A stretch of 64,000 bases of DNA, taken from positions 25,347,001 through 25,411,000 of the forward strand of contig CM048552.1 in NCBI GenBank assembly GCA_026413225.1, written 5' to 3'. Source of the stretch: Otis tarda. Its lineage: Eukaryota > Chordata > Aves > Otidiformes > Otididae. Shown piece after piece: positions 24,401 to 38,779 of this stretch; position 1 is the stretch's first letter; the number at the start of each line of letters is the position of its first letter. Under the pieces are notes generated by a model. It ran no database searches, was not told the origin of the DNA, and saw only the letters and a program-made list of their open reading frames with translations. A program made the translations under genes and the position numbers.

Positions 24401-27400
24401 CTGGTGAACCTGTGCAAGGTAGAAAAGCAAGTAACACAGTTCTTTCTGTAAAGCAGTGTTTGTGTAACATGCAATTAAGCCAGCCATAGGATAAAATAAA
24501 GTGCTGAAGAGCTGGAAGGCACCTACTGCTATCTTGAATAGTGAAAAGGGGAGGGAGGTTTTTGGTTTTTTATTTGGTACTTATATTTTGGTTTATTTTG
24601 TTTTTTTTTTTAATTTAATTTTATAGTATTTTTGTATGTGGTCAGATGTTTGAGCACAGTGTCATAAAGTACACAAAAGGTGGGGGGGAATAAAAGAATT
24701 AAAGAATATGAACATTCTGTCTTGCTGGAATTTTGTCATGTTAGCAAGTCGAATTTTACAACCTTAGTAACAGATTTCCAACGTAGTTAATGTGATTATC
24801 CCAGTTAAGTTCTAATTCTTCAGTTTATTTTTCAGAAACATCTCATGCTTTATCTTTGCCCAATCTTTGAACTAGACAACTTTTCTATGTCAGTCTGAGT
24901 TAACAAGCTGACATACAAGATTTGTATTTTTCTCGTAGGGGAAAAAGGAAATGTGTTGGCATTAGATAATGTCTTTCAGCTGAAAAGCTCAAAATTTATT
25001 CAAAGTTGAATTAAAATTTTACCCCACAGCTAATTGTAGAAAGAGGGAGTTTATTAGATTAATGCTCTATCATGATTAAAAAAATAATAATGGTAGTAAG
25101 AGACTGTTATTTCAGATATGGGAGCTGTGCTCAAGTATTTCAGTTTCTGCAGGGTCAGCAAAACCCACAGGCCCAAGCTAATTGTAAGGTTACAGTTTTA
25201 CTCCTTTAGAAAAGTTTCTCCTATTTAAGACCGACTTTACTTATTGACACAGGGGATATGCTGAAAGCCTTCAAAACCTGTCTAACATTTATGCTTCAAG
25301 AATATTCTTGTACTTAAACTGAGATTTTCACTTCACAAAAAGTATTCTGGACTGCAGCACCTTCAGATCATGTTCCCTCTTTGGATTTCTACAGTCATAA
25401 TAAATAATTCTTTTTCAAATAAAATTATAAACTTGGGATTTTTTCATTATAAATTATAACTTTGCTAAGAGCAAGAAATAAAAATCCTTATGACTCAACA
25501 CTACTATGAATCTCAATTGCAGTTCATTTTTACCTCTACAAGGAAGAGGTAGCTTTGCAAACCACTTTACTTTTACACTGGTGTTTATGTTGACACATTC
25601 ATACAGCTAATCTAGAGTCACTCCACTAATGTGATTTAAAAAAAAACCACTTGATCAAGAAAACACTCTGATTTTTCTATGTATTCTGTTATATGCTTAA
25701 AAAATAAAAAATACTCACATATATCTTACAGTAAACTTAATCCTACTATTTATTTTAGATATTTTTTTATTCTTGCATAAAAGTCTTTCAAAGTATGGAA
25801 ACAACCCAAAGGGTATATAACCATCCTTTTCTATTTCAACCCTGTCCATGGATTCCCAGGGGAAGCATGCATAGCTAGAAATTCTGAGTAATGGCAAGTT
25901 AAATGTCACTCATTAATGGAGATTTGTAGAACAGTTCCAATTATTGGCAATAAATGATGCTTCAGATTCCTTTCTTGTAATGTATAGTGTATTTGTCTTC
26001 TCATAGAATGTGGTCTAAAATTAAGAGCACTACAAGATTTTTTTTTAATCTTTAAGATAGTAAAGCCAACAGCCACACAAAATGAGGTTTTTTAACATTT
26101 CTGTTAATTTCTTCTGTTGCAATATTGAATTTAAAAGAAATCATCAGAGAAAATAAGCAAAATTTGACCTAAAACTTTCCTATATAAAGTGCTAAAAACC
26201 TTTTTTATTTCTGTTGAGTCAGGATAGCAGTTGAGGGAAGTCCTGTTTGCTTCAGGAAGGCTCACTTGGCTCTCCTTAACTCGTAATTAAGTTAGGGTTG
26301 AAAACCCAAGCCGGACGGATTAATGCACTCAAAGTATGTGGGTTACCGTGAATATCTTTTCTAATGTGTGGGGATTTTTTTCAATATGCATTTGCATACA
26401 TTTAAAGCATACATTGTTTTTAAAAGTAGATTTTGTGTCAGTTAAGTTGTCTGTTAGCATAGCCTAGTGGTTACTACAGGGTATTGTTCTATTGCTGCCA
26501 ATCTAGAAATAAAAAAAGGAATACTGAGATTTTTTCAAGTAGCTTGCTTTAAAAGGATTGGTAATGCTTAATGGTCATACCGAAAAAAAAAAGAAAGTAA
26601 ATAATAACATAAAATTAAATTCTTACGAATTGAAGAGCTTGAACAGGACAGTATAGCAAAGTCGTATTGTTTTGTTTGACTTCAAAAGTAAAACATTTCA
26701 GCATAGCTTTTGTCTAGAACTTTTTCCAAGATTTGAAAGGCAAAATTGATTCTTATATTTTTTGTTCTGCTTTCTGCTATTTTATGTTGCATATAGAAAT
26801 GTTATACCTTTAATTTCTTAAACTTTTGTGTTTGGAATATGCATTCTACAAGCACTTAAGTAGGTACATGACCAGATTTTCTCCCTGTCTCTCATCTGTA
26901 AGGCAATTATTTTGGCAATTTTTTCGAAGTTCTACTCTCCAAAATTGTAAGGAATCTATGTGAATCATTTTTCTCTCACAATTTCTTTTTTAAAATTATT
27001 ATTATTGTATGGGTGTATTTCCAGAATATAAAGATCACCATGAATTTTCTAACCTTTTAAAATTTTTTCTCTTGTGCACTTGGAATAGACTGAAATGTTC
27101 TTAGGAGAGCATTTATAAATATAGCTACTGGTTCCTGTATGTGACTGAAGTATCACATTTCTCCTGCTGCTGCTGTCGTTTTAAAGCTAAAGGAAGTCTG
27201 TGAGATGAATGCCCTGCTTAGCAGTCTTCCAAGATGCAGAATGAGAGGATAAGTAGTTTTCCCCTCTTGTTTTTATGACACTTGTCACCCATTCATAAAA
27301 GAGTTCATTAGAGAGGAAGGCAAGTATAATTAACTGTTTTACAGATGAGTGAAATGAAGCACAGGAAAGAACAGAGATCACCCAAGGTCGCAGGCAATTC

Positions 27401-30400
27401 GGTGACCGAGCTGAGGATAGCACTGGGGTCTGCTGGCATCTCGGTGGGTAGGGCTGCAGTGTGTGACTGTCACCTGGATAAACCATTGTCATAGCTACTG
27501 GTGAGCTCATAACTCAGCTAAGAAGAGCCACAGGGACACTGAAGTTAGACAGAACAATGACAGTGCCAGCTCTTAATTGGCAAAGGAGGACAGGAAGAGG
27601 AACAGAATTAGCGTTATAACTTCAAGACATGTAATCTGAAAGCTGATCTGAAGATGAGATCTGCTCCCAATGTCATTTTTTCAGAGAAATGTGCAAGGTG
27701 ACCACATTGAAATTACTCTATTTCAGTTCTGGGTTACTTTTACAGATAAAGAAAGATGTCAGGAATACAGTCACACTTATCTTAGCAAGTGCTGCATGAT
27801 CTCTGTCACAGATAGGTCTTTGTGTTGTATATAATGAGTTTGAATCAGTTTCAGACCTTTCTCTGAGCCAAAACACAGAGATATGTCAGAATAATTTTAA
27901 ATAATTTATTATACCAACACTAGAAAGATTGAATAGAAACCAGATTTCAGCTAACCTAAAATGTCAAGTTGAGTTTCTCTTAGAACCAGTAGATACACAG
28001 TTGCTTCAAAATGAAGAAAAGTTTGGAAACGTGTGTCTAACATCTTAGAAAATCCTTCCTAATGCTTTTTATGATATGGTAATATGCACCATAGATTTCT
28101 TCAATTAGTATTATTTTCCATTAAAAAAAAGCAATAACTTTCTACAATAACTTCTACAATAGTTACTGAAAAGACTTCTTATTAGTGAAGTTTGTAACAT
28201 TTTTCTCTTATGAAAGGGAGAGGGGGCTATCTGAGAGAATTCAGTTGCTCTTTTTCATTTGTTATCAAGAAAACGTAATTGCCTGAACCAGATATTAAGA
28301 TAAGCAGGTATTTATGTAACTATAACATTTCTTCTTCTACATATGTAAACTCTTCTATATCTGTTTATAACATTTAATTTGTCTCTCCAAGTTTGTGTTC
28401 AGCACATCTCGTTGAAACTGTACAGTCAGTATATTAGCACCATCTAGCTTTCTGTTTGTTGCTATTGCGCTTTTTCTTCTAGCTTAAAAAAAGGACCAGA
28501 GCATCAACTTTAGCTGCTGCTTTGAAGAGCAAGGTTCTCGCTGTGTTTTTGTAGGAAGCTTATTTTCCAGTTTGTGAACATCCAGACTGGGAAGCATGAG
28601 CAAAGTCAAACGGAAGGAACTGTTGAGTTTGTTTGAATTTTGCAAACTCTACATAACATCTGATAGTTTGGAATCCTTTTCTGGTCATTAAGTCACACAG
28701 CCCCACTATAGCAGCTCAAAATTTAGAAATGTAGATTATGTCAGAGTTGTCTAAGTTCTCTCAAAAGTCAGTAGGTAGGGAGGAATACCTTGGCAGGGTT
28801 GTTTATCCAGTGCTAAGACATTGGCTATAGCAAAAAAAGGAAAGATACACTGGAGTTGGTAAGGTAAACTTTTCTCTCTATATATTCCATTCAGAAGTAT
28901 AAATTCTCTACTAAATTAAAATAAATGCCTAATCACTAGACAACAAAGCTTTGGAAAGATGAATTGCCAAAGCAACAGATGGGCTTCAGTCATGTAATCT
29001 TTTTTCTTCTGCCTAATTCACAGTTTCTCAAATCTGAATTCAGGTCAGAGACAAAATATGCATAGCTGCCTAAGTTATTTTTTAAAACTAAGTCTCCTTT
29101 TATTTTAAATGAAACTTAGGCTGCTTCAATAGATATCAAGACAATTTCATTACAGATAACCATGAAGTTTGGAGAAGTATCTTAACTTCTACTGGTATTT
29201 CTTGTTTTTCTTACTAGCTATAAGTATTGATTTTATGGATAAAATAGTGTCTGAGTATATACTGTTATGAAGATGAATGAAATTAAATAGATATTTTATG
29301 TGAAATAAATTTCACTTCAGTTAATTCCCATGAGGAAATTAACTGAATTTTGTTTGCAGTTGAGGGTAGTTGAGGGTTTGTGATGTCCTCTGACATATAC
29401 AGCTTCTTCTGTGTACGTACATACTTGATTTGTATTTTTAACATCTGCAGTTTTGTTCAAAGCGTCTTCTTATCCTATCATAAGAACAGCAGAGTTGCAA
29501 GAAATATGAGTGGAGTATATCAGTGCTCTTTATAACTTCTATTACAATTTGTGTAACAATTAGTCTTAATTAGTTTCAAATACATTTAGGAGTTAAATAT
29601 TTCTAGAAATATCTGGCAGAGATTGCCCACTGCCATTTGCAACATCAGACATTTCAGTATTTTGGGATGAGCTGTAATCCATATACAAATGGGAGGTTAT
29701 TGAACTACCTTTCTGTCAATGGGGAAATGATGATCCTCTGCCGTTCATTCCTCATGTGTGGGTCAAGGGTGCCAGCCATGAAGGAGAGCCTGTCTTCACC
29801 TGAGTTGTGATTCACTGTGGCAACATGTGCTTGTATGTACAAGGTAAAAATTTCCTGTGTATGTTACAAGCAGTGTGATAGAATGGCTTGATGTTAATTC
29901 ACTTTCAGTGATGTAAGGATGCTTTCCTTACTCTTATTATTCCAAGGTGTCTTAGCAGTATTTTCTGTTATGCTAGTTTAAATTGTGCTAAATGCTGGTA
30001 TGTCATGGTGCTAAAGGAATGCTAGCATTTTGCCATGGAGAGAAGTGCTAATGTGTTAACTGTCTTCATTTAAATGATTTTAATGTTACACAGTTTTGCA
30101 AAATCAATTGACTAATCAGTTTTTTTTTTAAATGGAAATTGAACTTCATGAAAAATGACACGTTAAAATTACATTAATGATCGATTGGATAATGATGATG
30201 GGTTAATGCAAAATTACTATGGAAGGAAGAAGCAAAAGTGTTTATCCTGCTGCTAGATCCTTAGAGAACAGATTATAGCTATGAGCTTGATTTTCAGTGC
30301 TTCCCACAGTAATTGCTTCTGAGGAGGCATGGGGAATCTTGAAGACCTTAATGATATGCCACTGCCACTTTAATTGCTAAGAGAAACCAAGAGAATCCTA

Positions 30401-33400
30401 ATTGTCGAGAGAAGCATTACTAATTAAGGTGTCATTCTTCATTCATTCCATAGTAATTAATCTGAAATATTTGTAAAAGCTGAGATGTAAATTTAGATCC
30501 AGACTCACTTAGCTTAATCACAACAGACTTTATGTGAAAAAGGTCTATGGGTTAAGCAAGGTTAATAGTCAGAAAACTTAAAATGTAATTTTTAAAAAAT
30601 TGCTTTGTTTTTACTCATAACTTTTTGAAACATGAAGTTAAAGAATTGAAAATAGGTTTAAGAACTCTGTGGAATTTGTATTTAAATCACTATTATACTC
30701 TCACATTAAAGAAAAAAAAAACATTAAAACTGTTTATATAGGGTATTCCTTTTTCTTATATTTCACTGAAAAGCTGCATGCTTCTGAAAATGTTAAGATG
30801 GATTTTCTTCAGCTCTGTGATGAGCAAAGTTATTCAGGTTCAGTTGTATTCTATTGTCTTTAGATCATAATCTTAACAACACTTGTTCAATATCTTCCTG
30901 CCTTCACTAGGACTGAGTATGCATAATTGATTAGGTATGGAGAATCCCCATAATCAATACTGCATCTGTGTCAAATCCTTTGTTTCATCTTTGCTAAAAT
31001 CCTTATTCACCCTCACAGAATGATCAGTTGGAGTGAGCTGGTCTTGTTGGCACCGGTCCATTTCCTGCACGCTGGTTTTCGTACCTTGTTCTCTCCACAG
31101 CATTCTTTAATGCAGTTGTGTTGCAATCTCACTGGGTCCTAAACTCTTACTCTTTCAGCGTAGATTATCTTTACCTTAATGGTGCTTTGCATTCAGATGT
31201 AAATGCCAGGTTTTTTTTTCTTATCATGTGAGATCTCAGAACCTATGACTGAGCATCTCAGTGACCCATAGAATAGCTAGGTAGACTTTTCTATTCCATG
31301 CTATCAGATTTCTGTCTGCAAGGCTCAACTTTAAAACTCTCCTAGTCTAAACTTCCTGGTAGTTGAGTGCATGTAGGAGGGAAAAAAAGAAGTTAAAAAA
31401 ACCTTGGCAGCAATTTTCAGTTTATCACGTTAGAGAAGAGCTCACTTTCAGACCGTGAAGATGGTGGTGAGGACTTGTCATCATGGTGTATGTGGCTGAC
31501 TCCTAATTCATGGCTACTTCACTTGAGCACATTTGAATGCAGCATCACTGCATGAGAAAGGTTGGTTGAGTGAGTACCTTCTAGCAACAGCCACTTGTTG
31601 CAGCAGTGGGGTGAGATTAAGACCCAGCTGACAGATTGCACGTGGTGATCCTGCCATGGAGAGAGAAGAATTAAAGGATGAGTGGTGCAAAGAACAGTAA
31701 CTCGGACTTGGCTAACTGAGGCGTCTATGAAGGATTTTTAGCCACTGATTGCTACCAAAATTATGTTACGCAGTACAAAGAGATAGAAATCTGGAAGACT
31801 GGAACTGTGCTTGGCATGTGCCTCTTCTTGACTACAAGGAGAGCCAAGTGTGAAGTGTGCCCAGACAGATCTGCAAAGCGACTCAGTGGTTGCTGAGGAT
31901 CTGATAATCACCTTCTATGTGTTTCTGGGGATTTAGTGCAGGCTCTGCCTGGTCTTGTCCTAGACTGACTGCCCTTTAGTGGCTGGAATATGTGAGATGC
32001 ACAAAGTGAGCACTGCATCTGGTTTCATTTCATGCAAGAGGAGTCCAGTTCACATGCTCTGAACATGGAGAAATTCCTTTCAAAGGCACACTCTTTATTC
32101 AGACTAAGTTACCAATGTCGATGCATCCTTTTTCATTTAAGTACTTAATTTAAATACCTAAAAGTAGTTGGACAAAACTGAACAACAGCTTCTATTGATG
32201 CCCATGTCAAGGGTTCAATCAATGGTTCAGTCCTGAAAATACATCAAATACATGCTCCTGTGAAACCTTACATTTGTGCTTGTCAATGTTGGCTTTATTA
32301 GAGTTTAAAAAAAAAAATCAGATTGGCTCCTTTAGCTTAAATTTCTTTATGCTATTGTTACAGTTCCCATAGCTTTGGAAAAGTATCATTCAGAACAACA
32401 TCTGACTTCTAACATTAGTTTTGCTTTAAAATTGAGAAAAAAAAAGTTACTGCTCTGTAAATACACCCAAAATATTGCTGACAGTATCTTTAGAATTAAA
32501 TCACACACAGGTGTGCCTGCTACATAACCTATTTCAGAATTATGTATAGTATAATATGTATATTTATTTTGTATTATATTTTTATTTATTTTGCATTATC
32601 AATTTCAACTTTTTTGCCATCTAAGTTCCTTTTGAAAGTTGTCTGGAAACTTCGCTTATATGCATGAGTCTGTAGTAATGAAGATGTAACTGATTGTGAT
32701 TTTCATAGTATTATTATTGTACATAGTCACCTAAGCAATATTCTTACTTTCCCAGAGTGCAGGACCAAACATCATTGAAATAATTTGGTTTGATTTTGTT
32801 TACATTGCTTTATTCTACTACAAATCAGCGTAGTACACATATCATGCGGGTGAAAGATGCAGTTTATTTATTAGCCTTTCTTGTCAGGTTATCTAACTTG
32901 TGTCTTGGTACCATGCACTGATCTGTGACATAGAATTTAAGAAAGAGTTATTTCCACTTGGAATAAATTGATATTGCATATGGTCTGGCACGGTGTGGCG
33001 TTATTTCTATACAGCGAGTGTCACTACTATTAACTGCGAGGACAGGGGCATGCCACCCGCCTGTTGTGTCGTGCTGTCGCTTGCACTGTCCATCTGTTAC
33101 TTGTAGGAAGGTAAAATACATCTGATTTTTGTCTTTTGGAATACAAACCCTTACAAAATCAAAGGTATTTACTACAGCAAAACTACTTTTGGATGCTAAT
33201 AATATGTAACCAGTGTAATCCTCCCGATGTGCCAGGCTGCTGGCTCAGTTAGATACTGTAGGGTCAGTTGTGCTGTGCTGTCTCTGAGGGTGGTTTTCAA
33301 TTCATAACACACTACTCTGTATGGACAAAATCTATACAATAGTGGATGTCAAGGCAGAGATAACTTTTTATAAATTCAATTTAGTGGATTTTTTTTTTCT

Positions 33401-36400
33401 CCACAGTAGTATAATTTCAATTATTACAGTATTTCATTTAATTTTGACATAGTAACAAAGTCCCCATGGCCATACACTACTGTTGTTTTGCCCAAATTGT
33501 ATGTGCACCACAGACAGCACCCTTTAAATAGTCCACGTCCTGTTAAATGTCAACACAACCATGTTGGCAGTTCCACACTGTACCATTTTGTCAGGGTCCC
33601 TGGTACATCTCACATCCCTGAGTAAGCAACGTGGCGGCATCGCCTTGGTAGGCTGGTGGTTTCTGCGATGTCATCAGTTTAGCAGTGCTTTCATACAGAG
33701 TTCTGCACAATTATCTGCCTCTGTCTTTTTATTAAAATTAAAACTGTAATGAAGAGTTCATCCTACAAGACAAATAATCTTTTTTGGCATGCTTACTGTC
33801 ACAAACCTGTTTTAATTTAATCCTATCCTAAATTAACTTTGTCTGTTCAGCAATGTAGTATTGCTTTGTCTTTTCGTAATGTGTGTAATTATTTTTTTCA
33901 CTTTGATAATGATAATGATAAAAGAAATCAGGCAGGTGAAAAATGTATGTGAAACGATATGTAAAATGTGCATGGTTTGTCTTTGGAGCAAGAGACAGAG
34001 AAGACCTATTGAATTATCTTTCATGCTGCTTTTATGGAGTGAACCAGGGACAAATTGGCAGGGGAAGTGTTGTGGTAGGTGTAGGTCTGAGTTCCACTGC
34101 TAAGTCTTCATAGGGGTCAGGCCAAATTCCCTTGCTTTACCAGATGGAGAGCTCTTCTGACAACGTTAGAAGATTGCCAACCCAAAACTGCCATCTGCTT
34201 TTCTTCAAAGTTTATTCCAAAGATGAAAACCTGTGTGGTTTTGGTGAGAGAACAGATTCTTAAATACAAAACTAGTAACCTTTGTTCAGTAAATCAGCAG
34301 CTTTGAAGTTACTGTTTTTATCAGATGTTCCTCCTTTTGTGATTTTGACCACTGGGATTTTAAGCTTATTTAAATTTTGAAACCATTTTAACTGCAGTAT
34401 TTTAAGTGGAATGCACCATGCCATTGACCAAGTAGAAGAGAGTAGGAAACTTGGCTCAGTTCGTAGTTGTGCTGCCATGAAGTCTACCTGAGCATGTGCT
34501 CCCCTCACAACCTGACCACCAGTCTCTTTTCTAAAACGGAATGTTTGTGGCTCTCTAGCCTTTTTCGTCTGGTTGTAACTCTTAGCTTTGAAGGGCAAGC
34601 TGAAGTCTGAAGCAAGGGTGTGAAGTCTTAGACTACGGCATGATTCCTTTTAGGTTAAGGGCAGTAGGCCTGGTACTACATTACATGGGCATGGGATGTC
34701 ATTTTTAAGGACCTTTCAGTCAAGCCACTTAGAAACACATTGTGAGCAGTGAATACATTCACATTAAATCAGAGTTGTTACTCAAGCAACACAACTGGGG
34801 CTGGTATTAAATATAACAAATATTGCCAGTGGCTGAGAGCATGTGCTAGACTAAGATCTCTAAAAAAGTTACAGTTGCTTTGCTTTCATTCACTACTTAC
34901 GAAAAAAAAAAGCATCAGAGAGGAACCAGCAATTTGTGTAAATGCAGTTTTACCATTATTTTGTATATTGAGAAGCAGTGGATCCATTTTCAAACAGAAA
35001 ATAACTCTGATCCTTAGATTAGAATTGTATGATTAAGTTCATAATCACATGTCAGGTAAAATTTTATTGCCATTATAGAATGTGTTTGTTCAATTTAATC
35101 ACAAATGCTACATTCTTTTTTAATTGAGCTGTATATGTTCTACTTAATGGCAAGCTTGTTTTTTTTTCCTTGCACGCTCAATAAATTTTAATTGAACACC
35201 TGATTCCTGCCACCAACACATTAACATCTGGACACTATCTGTCTTTTGTGCATGTAGACACACTGATTAAAACTCGGCAGAAAAGCAGATAATAGGAAAA
35301 CAAAAAGACAACATTATGGAACACTTTCAGCCGTATTTTTTTATTATATATTGAGAAGCATTTAATTATCTTGTTTCATTTAATTAGCCCCACTACTTAG
35401 GTCAATTGTTTTTTATTAATATGACATGTTAGCAACTTCGCTAATTGGCACAAAATAGCATGTGACTATGCTAAATGTCTTGTCTTTTCCCAAATAATTT
35501 CTTAGCGTTCTTTGCTTTCCTGAGTCTTTTTATTTATTTCACAGTCTTTTCAGTAATATATTCAATATTTTGTCAGGAAATGGCTTGATGTAAAATTTAG
35601 CATTTTGCTTTTTATTTCTGAGTGAAAGACAAAAAAAAAAGATTGTAAAGAGAAAGTGTCTTTTTCCTGTAAATAAGTTTAAAGTGAAAAAAAAGACAAC
35701 TTACTTTCTAATATTGTATTTTAGAATCAGAAAGTGTTAGTCTACCTTTTGTAGCTTTTCTAAATTTCAGTGTTGAGAAAGAAAAGTGTATTTTTAAGCA
35801 TTCTTTATCATTAATACTTGAAGCACAATTTGTCAGTATTTACAAATTTACTCTAGAGGAGAAGCAGCAGCACTCCAGGTATTGTGCTGTAGTGGGTTTG
35901 GTATCTGTTCTGTACTGATCTGTTTTAAACCAATGATTTAACAAATCTGGCAACTTTAACGGAGTATAGATGAGCTCAAATTATCTAAATGTTTTAGTGC
36001 ATAATATTAATTTCCATTTAAATAGCATCAGAGCTTATTGTAACAGAGAATTTGTGGAAACATAATTGATCGAGACATTTTTGCTGCATGAGATAATTTA
36101 TTTGAACAGTTAATTATACCTGTTCTTGATTTTAGATTCTTCTATTCCAAACCATTTTTTGAATAATATTTGATATTTTTCTTTAAAGACATAATGTATT
36201 TTTTACTCAATAATTACTCAAGGGATATTTGTTACCTCTGTACCAAGGAGTAAAGATTACCATTTCACCAGTTGTCACTTTTTAAGTTTACCAAATACTG
36301 ATACTTCAGCAAATTATTCCCATACTTTTTCAGTTGTTGGATAATCTTAATAACGTATGTGTTCAACTGTGTTGACACTTCATTGGATGAAGTAACTCAT

Positions 36401-38216
36401 CATTATGCAATGAATGTTCTCCTCCTAATTTGAGAATAAATGTATTGTTAATATGTATGTCTCTGTGCTCCCATATATACATCATTTGTGGAATAATAAG
36501 ACATGATTCTGCTTATTTTAAAAAGTAATTTTAAAACGATTTCAAATATACGTTTAATTTAACCATTTTTTGTGGTTCCACAGTGGCATTTCCTTTCCTC
36601 TTCAAGTCAATCACAAAGAGGGAGCAGGGATCAATTTGAACTGGATTTTCTTGCTCTGGGCCATTGCACTATGCATATCCTGACATCCACAGGAGGGCAG
36701 CATGGTTAAATTAAGGGAGAAGATGGCAATGTGATTATAATGCAGCTAAATGAATCTCACTTTTGATTGTTTATATAGTTTTGTGAAAGCTTTTATAATT
36801 TAGAAGGGTGCATATTTTCCTAGCCAACACAGATAAAGCAACTGCATGTTAATCTTAGAAGTTTCCAAGTGTAGTTTCTTAGTAGCTATAACAGTGAAGT
36901 TTTTCTCTGTATATATACAGTCTGTCTTAGAAGAAGGTTTTAAAATACTTAATGTGGGAGTTATTAAATTTGGAAATTTAGCTCTGCAAATTCTAGTAAA
37001 ATCTGTTATATTTGGTAAATCAGCTATGTGGAGAGTGGAGACAGCTATTTCAGGAGGTTTAAGGGACACTGGAAGTGCCCTGCTTTCTAATTCTTGGCTG
37101 AGTTATAGCAGGAAATTAGTCTTTTTGTGTATGCATGTGTAAATACCTATATATACACACGCACATGTGTAAAGTTCTGTTTAGGGGTAAACCTCTGTTT
37201 GGGGAAAGAGACTGAAAATCTGAGTCTCAGATTTGAACAGTAATCACTAAGTGATACTAAAAGGATTAATTATATCTTTTATTCAATTTAAATTGATCAC
37301 CAAAACTCATATAGAAGGCATCTTACCCTTTGTGTTATGTACAAATAAATGCTGTTTTTTAAAGCATTTCCAAATCTTTAAGTGTGGAGAAACCACCCAA
37401 ACCTCCCCTCGCATCCAACAGTGTTACAAGTTATTTTCTTGTATGATTGTATGGATTTTTAATTTTTATGTAACAATAGTTTTACGGTTGAATATCACTT
37501 TAGTATTGCTATTTTGAGAAGCCAGTTGCTTCTCAGAGCAATCGTGTGGAGCAGGAAAGGGATAACCCCAGTAGATGGCTCTGATGCTCCCTCACAGGTG
37601 GTAAATTCTGTATTCCTGCAGTGCTGTTTCTGCAGCTCCAAATGCAAATTCAGCTCCAGTTTAATAACGCTGGTGCGGGGACAGTGCATTTGAACGTTTT
37701 TGTTTTATACATATTTGTTTCATATAAAGATAAAAGAACTTTTGACAAAGAACAAATCCATGCTGTTGTTATAGGCTTATATATTTCTTGTATAACACTT
37801 TTTTAGTTTTGTCCAACTACTACCCAAAACAAAACCATTTTCAAGATATTGATGGCTTACTAATATTTCTTCAGGATTTTATTCCTAATTATGTTAATCC
37901 CTGAGAAGGGATACTAAAGTAAGTTTCTTAAAGGAGATATGTTTCATAGTGATGCATTTCTATTGTTTCCTAGAATAACTCCTGTGGAGTTCAGGTTTAG
38001 GTTGTTTGCTTCTATGTGGCATTTCAAAGGATAAGCATCCCATCACATTAGTGGTTCTAATGCAAATTACTGTACACTGGAAGCTGTTTTCTTCCAGTGC
38101 CACAAGACAATCATTAAATAGTACTAGTAGGTGGCAGTTTCAGACCGAACCAAAAGAGCTGCTTCTAGGCACAGGTAGTCTGAGATGCAGAACTCTTCTG
38201 CTAGGTGTAGACTTCA

Positions 38217-38779
38217 AAATATTGTGGCCAGCAGGACTAGGGAAGTTATCGTTCCCCTGTACTCAGCACTGGTGATGCTGCACCTTAAATACTGTGTTCA
38301 GTTTTGGGGCCCTCACTACAAGAAAAACATTGAGGTGCTGGAGCACATCCAAAGAAGGGCAACAAAGCTGGTGAAGGGTCTGGAGAACAAGCCCTATGAG
38401 GAGCAGCTGAGGGAACTGGGGTTGTTCAGTGTGGAGAAAAGGAGGCTGAGGAAAGACTTTATCGCTCTCTACAATTACCTGAAACGAGGTTGCGTTTCTT
38501 CTCCCAAGTAACAAGCGATACGAGAGGAAACAGCCTTATGTTGCACCAGGGGAGGTTTAGATTGGATATTAGGAAAAATTTCTTCACCAAAAGAGTTGTC
38601 AAGCACTGGAACAGGTTGCCCAGGAAGTGGTTGAGTCACCATCCCGGCAGGTATTTAAAAGACTTGTAGGAGTGGCACTAGGGACGTGGTTTAGTGGTGG
38701 ACTTGGCAGTGCTAGATTAACGGTTGGACTTCATGATCTTAAAGGTCTTTTTCAATATAAAAGATTCTATGCTTCTATG
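38217..38779 (+). mobile_element. CR1 LINE 3' fragment
   Basis: This is a sense-oriented, 5'-truncated CR1 copy. The first part encodes the C-terminal region of the CR1 ORF2 protein: [19 protein letters not shown], then [33 protein letters not shown] and [18 protein letters not shown]. It reaches a stop at 38509-38511. Further ORF2-like sequence ([22 protein letters not shown]) continues in shifted frames, and the copy ends in GATTCTATGCTTCTATGAAA, a degenerate CR1 tail. The sequence just upstream of 38217 does not read as CR1, so the truncation point is there or slightly earlier. The copy is dead. Confidence 0.93.
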
